A stretch of DNA of 64,000 nt from NCBI GenBank assembly GCA_001184205.1, contig LBMP01000002.1:390726-454725 (forward strand), given 5' to 3'. This DNA comes from Desulfocarbo indianensis (lineage in GTDB: Bacteria; Desulfobacterota; Desulfarculia; Desulfarculales; Desulfarculaceae). The notes below the pieces were generated by a model, which made no database searches, was not told where the DNA came from, and saw only the letters and a program-made list of their open reading frames with translations. The first letter of the stretch is position 1, and each line of letters opens with the position of its first letter. The position numbers and the translations under genes are program-made. Shown here piece by piece: positions 17,665-25,930 of this stretch.

Positions 17665-18914
17665 TGCCGCCGGTGCGCCTGCTGCACGCGGCGGATTTGC
17701 ATCTGGACGGCCCGGTGGCCGCGGCCGAGCCGGGCTGCGCGCCCCTGGCCGGCCAGGCCAGGGCGCGCTCCCTGGAGCGCCTGGTGGCCCTGGCCCGGGA
17801 TCGGCAAGTGCAGGTGGTACTTTTGGCCGGGGACGTTTTTCACACGCCCCGGCCGCCCCTGGCCGCGGTGCTTCTCTTGCAGCAGGCCCTGGCCGCCTGG
17901 ACCGAGGCCGGGGCCAGGGTGTTCATCGCGCCGGGCAATCACGACCCCTGGCAGCCGGATTCGGTGTGGGAGCACTGGCGGGAGATGCCGGGGGTGCACG
18001 TTTTCGCCGCCCGGCCGCAAGGCGTGGCTCTAAGCGATCTGGGTTTGTGGGTGGCCGGCGCGGCCCACGGCTCCAGCCATGTGACAGAAGACCTGGCCGC
18101 CCAGTTGCCCGCCCCGCCGCCCGGCTTGAGCGGGGTGGCCTGCCAGCATTTGGACCTGCCTTCCTCGCACCATAAGCAGGACCACCAGCCCTACGCGCCC
18201 AGCCAGCTTGCCACCCTCACCGCGGCGGGTTTCGCCTATTGGGCCCTGGGCCATTGGCACAAGCCCCAGGAGCTTTGCCAGCGGCCTCGGGTGGTCATGG
18301 CCGGCACGCCCCAAGGAGCCCATTGGAACGAGTCCGGTCCCCATGGAGCCTGGCTGGTGGAGATCGAGCCGGGCGGGGCGCAATCGGCCCATGCCGAGTT
18401 GGTGGCCAACGCGCCGCTGGTTTTTCATGATCTGGTCCTGGACGATCTCCTGGCGGCGGGCGATCCGGCCAAGCTCCTGGATTTGGCCGCCCGCGCCCTG
18501 CAGCCAGAGCGCCAGCCCGGCGACCACGCGGCCTGCCTGCGCCTGGCCCTCGAGGGGCCTTGCCCCCTGTGGCGCGAATTCGTGGGCGAACGGGCCCCAG
18601 AGGGCCGGGAGGCCCTCAAGCGGGGGCTGGGCCTGGCCGGGCTGGCCCTGGAGGCGGACCGCCTGACCCCGCCGGTGGAGGCGAGGGAATTGGCCCAAAG
18701 GCCCGACGTGCTGGGAGGGGTGTTGCGGCTTTTGGCCCAGGCCGGCCAGGACCCGGAGCTGTTGGCCGAGTTGGGGGAGGAACTGGCTCCCCGGCTGCAC
18801 CCCTGGACCAAGGGCTGGGACGCCTCCCGCCGCGGCCAGTGGCTGAGGGATCTCTTGGCCGAGGCCGAGGGCCTGGCCATAAGGGACCTCTGGCTGGGAG
18901 ACAACGGCTCATGA
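17664..18914 (+). CDS. YhaO/SbcD-like DNA repair nuclease (metallophosphoesterase)
   Basis: 416 residues. The calcineurin-like phosphoesterase motifs are all present: HAADLHLDG at the N-terminus, AGDVFH, GNHDPW and GHWHKP. This is the Mre11/SbcD family, closest in layout to Bacillus YhaO, which pairs with an SbcC-like ATPase. The C-terminal third is a capping/helical region. The start is fixed by overlap with the amidohydrolase stop (TGATG) and the end overlaps the next ATG by four bases. It probably forms a nuclease complex with the following ATPase. Confidence 0.9.
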   Translation: MPPVRLLHAADLHLDGPVAAAEPGCAPLAGQARARSLERLVALARDRQVQVVLLAGDVFHTPRPPLAAVLLLQQALAAWTEAGARVFIAPGNHDPWQPDSVWEHWREMPGVHVFAARPQGVALSDLGLWVAGAAHGSSHVTEDLAAQLPAPPPGLSGVACQHLDLPSSHHKQDHQPYAPSQLATLTAAGFAYWALGHWHKPQELCQRPRVVMAGTPQGAHWNESGPHGAWLVEIEPGGAQSAHAELVANAPLVFHDLVLDDLLAAGDPAKLLDLAARALQPERQPGDHAACLRLALEGPCPLWREFVGERAPEGREALKRGLGLAGLALEADRLTPPVEARELAQRPDVLGGVLRLLAQAGQDPELLAELGEELAPRLHPWTKGWDASRRGQWLRDLLAEAEGLAIRDLWLGDNGS

Positions 18915-21559
18915 GGCTCCTCTCCCTGGGGGTGGCCGCTTTCGGCGCGCTACGGCCCGGCCTGCGCCTGGAGTTTGGGCCGGGGCTGAATCTGCTCTTG
19001 GCCCCCAACGAGGCGGGCAAAACCACCACCCTGGAGCTTATCACCGCCCTCTGGTACGGGTTCGGGCGCAGGGTGGGGGGAGCGCATCCCTTTGAGCCCT
19101 GGGCGGGCGGCTCCGTTGAATTGGGCGGCGAACTGGCCTATGAAATGGCCGACGGCCGCCGCTACACCTTGAGCCGCCATCTCCTGAAGCGCGGCGAAAG
19201 CCTGAAGCTTGAGGATCAGGCCGGCGGCCAGGTGGAATTGAACGGCCGCGAACCGGGCCAGGCGCACCTGGGCATGAGCAAGGGCGTGTTCCACACCGTG
19301 AGCCGGGTGGCGCTGGACGACCTGCAAAAGGCCTTTTCCGGCGCCAGCCCCAAGGAATACGGGGCCGCCCGCCAGGAGCTGCTGGGCTATTTTTTCCTGG
19401 AGGCAGCCACCAGGGGCCAGGTGGCCAACCCGGTGCAGGTCCGCGAGGAGTGGGAAAACCGGGCCGGGGCCCTGTATCACGCGGACAAGCGCCGGGGCAA
19501 GGCTGACCGCGACCTCATGGGGCAACAGGAAAACGCCGAGAGCCAATTGGCCCAGGCCCGCCAGCGCGAAGAGGCGGCCCGGCGGGCGCAGGGCGAACTG
19601 GAGGAACTGGCCGAGCGCTTGAGCGAATTGGGCCGTCAACGCCAGGAGGCCGGCCAGGAGGCGCAAGGGGCCAGGGCGGCCCTGGAGCGGGCCAGGGAGC
19701 TGGAACGCCAGGCCGCCTTGCAGGCCGAGATAGCGCGGTTGGCGGGGCAGGGCCTGGCCGACGAGGCCAGCGAAAACCGGGCCCGTGATTTGGAGCGCGA
19801 GATCGCCGCCGCCGGGCAGAGGGCCGGCCGGGCGAAAAACCAGGCGGCCGAGGCCAGGGCCGCGGCGGGCCAGGGCGATCCGGCCCAGAGCGAAGCCGGG
19901 CTCAATAAATTGCATGAGCGCTGGGTGGCTTGGCAAACCCGCGCCCAGGAGGCGGACGCCCAGGAAAAGCGGCTGGACGGCAAGCGAAAAGAATTGGAAG
20001 AGGCCTGGGCCATGGAAGCGGCCTCCCTGGCCGCCCTGGAAGCGGACCTGCCCTACCGCCTGCATGATCTGACCCAGGCCATGAACCAGGCCGGGGAGGA
20101 GGCAAGGCAAGCCGGGCGGGCCTTGGCCGCTCTGCCCGCGCCGCCGCCGGGCTGGGCCCTGCCCTTGGGCCTGGGCTTGCTGGCCCTGGTGGGCGGGGTG
20201 AAGGGATTGATCTGGTCTTATCTGGCCGCCTGGCCCTGGTGGGTTTGGCTGGCTTCCGGTCTGGCCCTGGCCGCGGGCCTGGCCCTAGGCGTCTGGTCCT
20301 TGGGCAACCGGCGACGCGCCGGGAAGCGGGCCGCCGAGGAAGCGCGCCTGGGCGGGCTTGCCCAAGAGGCCGCCAGCCGCGCGGAAAGCTTGCGGGCGCA
20401 GCGGGACGCCGCCGCCGCCGGCCTCAGCCCGGCGGCGGCCCAGGCCGAGCCCGCCCGCCTGGCCGCGGCCAGGGCCGAGGCCGTCAATCTGATGGAGCAG
20501 CGGCTGAGCCAGGACCAGGCCCAGGAGGGACTCGCCGGCGAGCGGGCCGCCCTGGAACGGGAAACCGCCGAGCTGACGGGCCGGCCCGAGGACCGCGATT
20601 GGAGCCGGGCCCTGCAAGCGGCCAGGGAGGCGCTGAAGGCCCAGGCCCGCGCTTTGGCCGAGGCCCAGCGCCTGGAGCGGGAGGCGGAGCAGGCCGGCGT
20701 CGAGGCGCAGGCCCGGCGGCAAGAGCTGGAGCGGCACCTTAGCGGCGCGGGCCTGGCCGATATGGAGGCCCTGCGCCAGGCCAGAAGCCGCTCCCGCCGG
20801 GTGAACGAGCTTAACGCCAAGCTGGCCGAGGTGGACGAGCGCCTGACGGCCATGCCGGACCGGCCGGAAGCGCCCAAGGATGCGGCGGCCTGCCAGAAGC
20901 TTCTGGAGGAGGCGGAAGGCCGCCTGAAGGCCATGCAGTCCCAGTTCAGCGGGCTGGACCAGCGCCGGGGCAGCCTGGCGCAGGAACTCAAGCAGTTGAA
21001 CCAATCCCAGAGCGCGGCCCAGGCCGAGGCCGCCCTGGAGGAACTGCGCCGCCAGCGGCATGAGCTGGCCCGGCGGCAGGGGGCCTTGCTGCTGGCCGGG
21101 GCCTGCCTGGAGAGGGCCATGCGGCGCTTTCGGCTGGAGGCCCAGCCCAGCCTGCTGCAAAAGGCCAGCGCCTGGCTGCAAAAGGCCAGCGCCGGGGCCT
21201 ATGAGTGGCTGGGCAGCGATATTTTCGAGCAGAAGGCCGGCCAGGACCCCAGCCTCAACGCCCGGCCCGGCCCCGCGGCCAGGGAGCGCGAGGCTGAAGC
21301 CCTCAGCCGGGGAACCCGCGATCAGCTTTATCTGAGCCTGCGCCTGGCCCTGGCCCAGGAGATCACCAGCGGCGGGGAGCCGGTTCCCCTGTTGCTGGAC
21401 GATCCCCTGGTGAATTTCGACGACCGGCGCCTGGCGGCCGCCCTGGCCATGCTGGCCGGGCTGGCCGGCGAGCGCCAGGTGCTGCTGTTCACCTGCCACC
21501 GGGCGCAATATGAAATCTTGAAGGGAGCGGGCGATTGCCGCTTGCTGGAATTGGCCTGA
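18911..21559 (+). CDS. YhaN/SbcC-like AAA ATPase with coiled coils and central membrane segments
   Basis: 882 residues. Walker A APNEAGKTT (about residue 31) opens an SMC/Rad50-type head; a Q-loop region follows, then long Ala/Glu/Arg-rich coiled coils (about 200-410 and 465-770). The C-terminal signature SRGTRDQLYLSLRLALAQE precedes Walker B LLLDDPLVNFDD (about 827). Between the coils, about 413-463, are two strongly hydrophobic stretches in place of a zinc hook, suggesting membrane anchoring. It overlaps the YhaO-like gene by ATGA. Together they would form a membrane-tethered Mre11-Rad50-like complex. Confidence 0.9.
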   Translation: MRLLSLGVAAFGALRPGLRLEFGPGLNLLLAPNEAGKTTTLELITALWYGFGRRVGGAHPFEPWAGGSVELGGELAYEMADGRRYTLSRHLLKRGESLKLEDQAGGQVELNGREPGQAHLGMSKGVFHTVSRVALDDLQKAFSGASPKEYGAARQELLGYFFLEAATRGQVANPVQVREEWENRAGALYHADKRRGKADRDLMGQQENAESQLAQARQREEAARRAQGELEELAERLSELGRQRQEAGQEAQGARAALERARELERQAALQAEIARLAGQGLADEASENRARDLEREIAAAGQRAGRAKNQAAEARAAAGQGDPAQSEAGLNKLHERWVAWQTRAQEADAQEKRLDGKRKELEEAWAMEAASLAALEADLPYRLHDLTQAMNQAGEEARQAGRALAALPAPPPGWALPLGLGLLALVGGVKGLIWSYLAAWPWWVWLASGLALAAGLALGVWSLGNRRRAGKRAAEEARLGGLAQEAASRAESLRAQRDAAAAGLSPAAAQAEPARLAAARAEAVNLMEQRLSQDQAQEGLAGERAALERETAELTGRPEDRDWSRALQAAREALKAQARALAEAQRLEREAEQAGVEAQARRQELERHLSGAGLADMEALRQARSRSRRVNELNAKLAEVDERLTAMPDRPEAPKDAAACQKLLEEAEGRLKAMQSQFSGLDQRRGSLAQELKQLNQSQSAAQAEAALEELRRQRHELARRQGALLLAGACLERAMRRFRLEAQPSLLQKASAWLQKASAGAYEWLGSDIFEQKAGQDPSLNARPGPAAREREAEALSRGTRDQLYLSLRLALAQEITSGGEPVPLLLDDPLVNFDDRRLAAALAMLAGLAGERQVLLFTCHRAQYEILKGAGDCRLLELA
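21155..21193 (+). repeat. In-frame 21-bp tandem duplication in the YhaN-like gene
   Basis: CTGCAAAAGGCCAGCGCC occurs at 21155-21172 and 21176-21193, giving a doubled LQKASA heptad unit just before the C-terminal ATPase lobe. Confidence 0.8.
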
Positions 21560-21615
21560 TCGGGCGGTTTTCGCTGCGGGGCGGATTTAGCGGGCCGGGT
21601 GTGTTAGGCGGGGCG

Positions 21616-21693
21616 GGCTGGTCAGTGCCGGGTGTCGCGGCGCGGAGGGTCGTTGCCGGAGGTCGCGGGTGGGGCTGGTCAGTGCCGGGTGTC
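21616..21693. repeat. 57-bp-spaced duplication of a gene 3' end
   Basis: The 21-base block starting GGCTGGTCAGTGCCGGG occurs at 21616-21636 and 21673-21693. The second copy contains the stop and last codons (DTRH) of the minus-strand small gene, so the first copy looks like a duplicated or decayed tail of it. Confidence 0.75.
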
Positions 21694-21966
21694 TTCGTAA
21701 AGTGAACCCAGGCCTTGGTGGTTGAACAGGACCCCGATTTCCCTCATGAGCTGATTGGTGGATATCTCGATGCGCTCCAGGTCGGAGTCGGTCACCGCGT
21801 GGAAGTCGATGAGGGAGAGGATTTCATCCAGATGCCGCAACTGCTCCACGATGCGCGGATGGCTCCCTTCCTTGGAAAGGCGGCGGCTCACGTCCTGGAT
21901 CAGACGCAGGCAGGAATCCACCCTTAGCCGCCGGAAGTCGCCGATTTCCCGCGCGCCGCGCATCAT
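21679..21966 (-). CDS. Small helical protein of unknown function
   Basis: 95 residues (94 if ATG 21963 is used). The sequence is predicted helical, rich in Arg, Leu, Ile and Glu, with no signal peptide, cysteine or membrane segment; I do not recognise a family. The start overlaps the stop of the holin-like gene (ATGATG with GGGAGG just upstream), which argues for real coupled expression. A 21-base block at its 3' end is duplicated downstream. Confidence 0.6.
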   Translation of the reverse strand: MMRGAREIGDFRRLRVDSCLRLIQDVSRRLSKEGSHPRIVEQLRHLDEILSLIDFHAVTDSDLERIEISTNQLMREIGVLFNHQGLGSLYEDTRH

Positions 21967-22361
21967 GCCTCCCAATTTCCCCCCCGGCCGCGCCGCATTT
22001 CGATGACCTCCACCCGGCCCCGGCCGCCGATGAGGCCGGAGGCGGCCATGCTGATGAGGCTGAGGACCAGGGCCCCTCCCACCGCCGCCCAGAAGCCGTG
22101 CACGGAAAATCCCGCCAGGAGCTTGCCGGTGAGCCAGAGCATGAGCCCGTTTATGACCAGGGTGAAAAGTCCCAGGCTGAGCACGTTGATGGGCAGGGTC
22201 AGCACCAGGAGCACCGGCCGGATGAGGGCGTTGAATATGCCCAGAAACAGGGCGGTGATAAAGGCCCAGCCCACGCCGTCCACCTGGATGCCGTCGAAGA
22301 GGTAGCTGATGAAGAGAACCCCCAGGGCGCTGATGATCCATCTGATTATTACGCCTGCCAT
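21963..22361 (-). CDS. Phage-holin-family 4-TM membrane protein (DUF360 type)
   Basis: 132 residues with four hydrophobic segments. Motifs typical of this widespread chromosomal family are GLFTLVINGLMLWL and NALIRPVLLVLTLPIN. Despite the name it is usually not a lysis protein and is found in many non-phage contexts. AGGAAA precedes ATG 22361. It sits three bases after the BrkB-type stop and overlaps the next small gene, forming a three-gene minus-strand unit. Confidence 0.88.
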   Translation of the reverse strand: MAGVIIRWIISALGVLFISYLFDGIQVDGVGWAFITALFLGIFNALIRPVLLVLTLPINVLSLGLFTLVINGLMLWLTGKLLAGFSVHGFWAAVGGALVLSLISMAASGLIGGRGRVEVIEMRRGRGGNWEA

Positions 22362-22364
22362 GGC

Positions 22365-23765
22365 TTATTTCCTATCATATCGCCGGCAGGGACGCAACGA
22401 GCCCCCGGCGCGGTCTTCCTGATCGTCAATATCCTGGGCCGCGCAGACCAGCTCCAGGAGGCTGGTGGAGCCCAGTATGCGCTGGCTTTGCTCGGCGGCC
22501 TGGCCCAACAGATCGTTCAGTTCCTTTTCGCCGGGCTTGGCCGGGTCGGGCAGCTTGCGCTCGGCCGTCCCGCGCACCGCCTCGATCACGTCCTGGGCGC
22601 TGATCACGTCCAGGGAGCGGGCCGGCTGCACCAGGCCCTCCAGGCCCAGCTCGTTGACCAGGCCGGCCGCCTCCAGGCAATCCACCGCCTGCATGACCTC
22701 GCGCTGCATCACGTCCAGCTCCTGGGCCAGCTCGGCCTGGGAATAGGGCGCTTTGCCCTGATGAAAGCGGCGGGCCGCGCGCAGCATTATGGTGAGCGCC
22801 AGGTGCTCCCGCTGGCCGGGGCTGAGCGGCTTGGTGACTATGCGCGGCAGGGGGCCGAAACGGCAGACATGGTGGGCGCGGGCCAGCTCCGCGCCGAAAA
22901 GCACCACGGTCCAGCTCACCTGCATCCAGATCATGAACAGGGGCAGGGAGGCGAAACCGCCGTAGATGGCGTTGTAGCGGGCCACCCCCACCTGAAAGAT
23001 GATGTAGAGATGCTGCACCAGAAACCACAGCGCCGCCGCGATCACCCCCGCCACCGCGGCCGAGGACCAGGGTATCTTGGTGTTGGGCAAGAACAGGTAC
23101 ACGAAAACGAAGGCCGCCAAAAGCAGCAGCCAGGGGCCCAGGCTGGGCGCGTAGGCCGAAACCCCGCCGATCACCGGCACGTCGAAAATCCAGCGCACCA
23201 GCTCGTGGGAGGCGAAGGCCGCCCAAGCGCCGGTGGCGCCCAGGATGAGAAGCGGGCAGATGATGAGCACCGAGAGATAGTCGGTGAATTTCCGGAGCCA
23301 GCTCCTTTGCGAAGGCACGTCCCAGATGCGGTTGAAGGTTTCCTCCATGGTGGAGATGGTGAACACCAATGCCACCACCAGGGCCGCCAATCCCACCGCG
23401 CCCAGGGTGCCCACCTGGGTGTTCTGCACGTAGCCCAGAATTTGCTCCAGCACCTCGCGCTGGCCCACGATGAATTCGTTGTCCACCAGGGCCTGGCGCA
23501 GGGTCTGCGAAAAGCCCAGGCCCTTGGCCACCGAAAAGCTTATGGCCAGGGCCGGCACCAGCGCCAGGAGGCTTATGAAGGTGAGCGCGTTGGCTTGGAA
23601 GGGAACCCGGTCGCTCATGGAGTTGCGGCCGGCCAGGTAAAACATCTGCAAGGTAAGGTTGCCCCAGGCGGCGGGCCCCCGCACGGGCCGCTCCGGACGC
23701 CACAGCCAGGTCATGATCCGGCGGTCCAGGTCGCTGAGCCAGTCTTGTTCCTTGCCTGCAACCAA
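22365..23765 (-). CDS. YihY/BrkB-family inner-membrane protein
   Basis: 466 residues. The N-terminal part has the family block VPFQANALTFISLLALVPAL and six expected membrane helices, with FTDYLSVLIICPLL and YNAIYGGFASLPLFMIWMQV. The C-terminal 160 residues are a cytoplasmic extension with winged-helix-like segments (SQAELAQELDVMQREVMQAV). The family was once named ribonuclease BN, which is now considered wrong; its role is unclear. The start is TTG 23765, seven or so bases after AGGAG. It heads the BrkB-holin-small gene unit. Confidence 0.9.
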   Translation of the reverse strand: MVAGKEQDWLSDLDRRIMTWLWRPERPVRGPAAWGNLTLQMFYLAGRNSMSDRVPFQANALTFISLLALVPALAISFSVAKGLGFSQTLRQALVDNEFIVGQREVLEQILGYVQNTQVGTLGAVGLAALVVALVFTISTMEETFNRIWDVPSQRSWLRKFTDYLSVLIICPLLILGATGAWAAFASHELVRWIFDVPVIGGVSAYAPSLGPWLLLLAAFVFVYLFLPNTKIPWSSAAVAGVIAAALWFLVQHLYIIFQVGVARYNAIYGGFASLPLFMIWMQVSWTVVLFGAELARAHHVCRFGPLPRIVTKPLSPGQREHLALTIMLRAARRFHQGKAPYSQAELAQELDVMQREVMQAVDCLEAAGLVNELGLEGLVQPARSLDVISAQDVIEAVRGTAERKLPDPAKPGEKELNDLLGQAAEQSQRILGSTSLLELVCAAQDIDDQEDRAGGSLRPCRRYDRK

Positions 23766-23857
23766 GCTTTTTCTCCTAAGTAGCGCGTCTAAAGCTTACC
23801 ACCGCCCGCTCAGCCAAGGCAACGCGCCAGGCTGCCGTGGCCGCGGCCCTTCGCGCC

Positions 23858-25582
23858 CTAGTCCACGAACAGGTCCACCAGTTGAAACTTGTCCACGTCC
23901 ACCAGGCCCCGGTCGCTCAGCTTGAGATGGGGTATCACGCAGAGGCACACGAAGCTGAGCGCCATGAAGGGCTCCGGGTGGGCGCATACGGCGGCGCTGG
24001 CCGCCTTCAAGCGGTCAAGCTGCTCGATCACCGTTTGCAAGGGCTGGTCGCTCATGAGCCCGGCCAGGGGCAGGGGAACCTCGGCCAGCACCCGCTCCTC
24101 CTTGGCCACGCAGAGGCCGCCGCCCATCTCGGCCACCCGGCGGGCGGCGGTGAGCAGGGATTGGCTGTCCATGCCGGCCAGCACCAGGTTGTGGCTGTCG
24201 TGGGCCACGCTGGAGGCCAGGGCCCCCTCGCGCATTCCCAGGCCCCGCAGAAGGCCCTGGCCGAGGTTGCCGTTCCGGCCGTGGCGCTCCACCACGATCA
24301 AGCGGGCCAGATCCCGCGCCGGATCGGCCGTGAGGTAGACCCCGTCGGTGGGCGTCTCCTCGATGGCCTGCCTGGTGAGCACCTGGCCGGGCACCAGCTC
24401 GATGACCCGCGCCCTGGGGCCGGCGGCCTCCACCAGCAGGGCTTCCTCGCTCAAGGCCGGCGGCTTCATGGTGTTCAGGGCCGCGCCGGCGAAGGGCGGG
24501 GCCAGCGGCTCCAGCACGCGGCCTTCCTGGGCCACCAGGCGGCCGGCCTGGAAAACCTGGCGCACGTGGAAATTCTTCAGGTCTTCCAGCACCGCCAGAT
24601 CCGCCGCCCAGCCCGGAGCCACCGCGCCGCGGCGTTTGAGCATGAAACGCCGGGCCGGATTCAGGGTGACCAGGCGCAGGGCGCTCATGGGGTCCAGGCC
24701 CAGGGACACCGCCATGCGCACCAGTTCGTTCAGATGGCCTTCCCTGGCCAGGTCGTGGGGATGGCGGTCGTCGCAGACCATGAGGCAGCGGCGTTCGCTT
24801 AGCGGCGTGACCAGGGGCAACAGCTCGGCCAGGTTGCGGGCGGCGGAGCCCTGGCGGATCATGAGCCACATGCCCCGGGCCAGCTTTTCGGCGGCCTCCT
24901 CCCGGTTGGTGCACTCATGGTCGCTGTTGGGGCCGGCCACCAGATAGGCGTTCAGGTCCTTGCCGGCCAGAAGCGGGGCGTGGCCGTCCAGGGGGCGGCC
25001 CTTGAAGGCGATTATCTTGTCCAGAACCTCGGGGTCGCCGGCCACCACGCCGGGGAAATTCATCACCTCGGCCAGGCCCAGGATGCGCCGCCAGCCCAGG
25101 GTCTGGGCCAGCTCCTCCGGCCCCAGGGAGGCGCCCGCGGTTTCCAGGTGGGTGGCCGGCACGCAGGAGGGGGCGTTGAAATAAAACGTCACCGGCAGGC
25201 CCTGGGAGTTCTTCAGCATGGCCCGGATGCCGGCGAGCCCCATGACGTTGGCTATCTCGTGGGGGTCGGCCACGATGAGCGAGGTGCCGTGGGGGGCCAC
25301 GGCCATGGCCAGCTGGGCCGGACAGAGCATGGTGGATTCCACGTGCAGATGGCCGTCGATGAAGCCGGGCGCCAGATAAGCGCCCTTCAGGTCAATGCGC
25401 TCCCTGCCTTCATAAGAGCCCAGGCCGGCCACCACCCCGTCGTGAATGGCCACGTCGGCTTCTTCCAGCCGCCCGGAAAAGACGTCCACCACCTTGCCGC
25501 CACTAAGCACCAGATCGGCGGGCTCCTGCCCGCGGGCCACCTTGAGGCGCGCGGCCATTTGTTCGCGCTCGCTAAGGCTCAT
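23858..25582 (-). CDS. ade: Adenine deaminase
   Basis: 574 residues, normal for bacterial Ade. It has GFIDGHLHVESTMLCP (metal HxH), VADPHEIANVMG, the later CDDRHPHDLAREGHL and the C-terminal SVAHDSHNLV with a conserved second domain. It converts adenine to hypoxanthine and ammonia for purine salvage. GAGGAA precedes ATG 25582, seven bases after the stop of the preceding small gene, so it is the last gene of an APH/AAA-small-ade run. Confidence is high. Confidence 0.95.
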   Translation of the reverse strand: MSLSEREQMAARLKVARGQEPADLVLSGGKVVDVFSGRLEEADVAIHDGVVAGLGSYEGRERIDLKGAYLAPGFIDGHLHVESTMLCPAQLAMAVAPHGTSLIVADPHEIANVMGLAGIRAMLKNSQGLPVTFYFNAPSCVPATHLETAGASLGPEELAQTLGWRRILGLAEVMNFPGVVAGDPEVLDKIIAFKGRPLDGHAPLLAGKDLNAYLVAGPNSDHECTNREEAAEKLARGMWLMIRQGSAARNLAELLPLVTPLSERRCLMVCDDRHPHDLAREGHLNELVRMAVSLGLDPMSALRLVTLNPARRFMLKRRGAVAPGWAADLAVLEDLKNFHVRQVFQAGRLVAQEGRVLEPLAPPFAGAALNTMKPPALSEEALLVEAAGPRARVIELVPGQVLTRQAIEETPTDGVYLTADPARDLARLIVVERHGRNGNLGQGLLRGLGMREGALASSVAHDSHNLVLAGMDSQSLLTAARRVAEMGGGLCVAKEERVLAEVPLPLAGLMSDQPLQTVIEQLDRLKAASAAVCAHPEPFMALSFVCLCVIPHLKLSDRGLVDVDKFQLVDLFVD

Positions 25583-25588
25583 ATTGTT

Positions 25589-25930
25589 CTATTCCTCCCA
25601 AAAGGCGGTCCAGACCCCCCGCCCCCGGCTGCGCCGAAAGGCCACGCGCAGGGCGGGAGGGCAATAAAGGGACGCCGCCAGGCCCGGAGGCTCTTCCTCG
25701 CCCATGAAAACCAGGCGCAGGCACAATTCCCCCCTGGTGCGCTCCAGGGTGGTCAGCGCCTCCCCCGGCCTTTTGGCCAGGCACAGGGCGCCGAAGGCCT
25801 GGCCCGCCGCCGCCAGCACGCCGCGGCTCAGCTCGGGGGACACCCCCAGGGATCGCAGGCGCTCGGCCAGGGCGTTTTGCAGGCCGGCCAGGTTTTCCAG
25901 CCGGCAGGCCGCGGAAAAGTCAGCCGCCAT
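25589..25930 (-). CDS. Small protein of unknown function, possibly HATPase-related
   Basis: 113 residues. The beginning (FSAACRLENLAGLQNALAER) and a following LGVSPELSRGVLAAAGQAFG have the rhythm of RsbW-like anti-sigma ATPases, but the ATP-binding N and G boxes are not evident, so this is only a suggestion. It overlaps the preceding APH/AAA gene by 11 bases and ends 7 bases before ade, so it is translated within that unit. Confidence 0.6.
   Translation of the reverse strand: MAADFSAACRLENLAGLQNALAERLRSLGVSPELSRGVLAAAGQAFGALCLAKRPGEALTTLERTRGELCLRLVFMGEEEPPGLAASLYCPPALRVAFRRSRGRGVWTAFWEE

Noticed and set aside
21679-22341. 220-codon minus-strand frame including the small helical gene
   Set aside because: Its upstream part is an out-of-frame shadow of the holin-like gene and is Gly/Pro/Arg/His-rich; only the last 95 codons look real.
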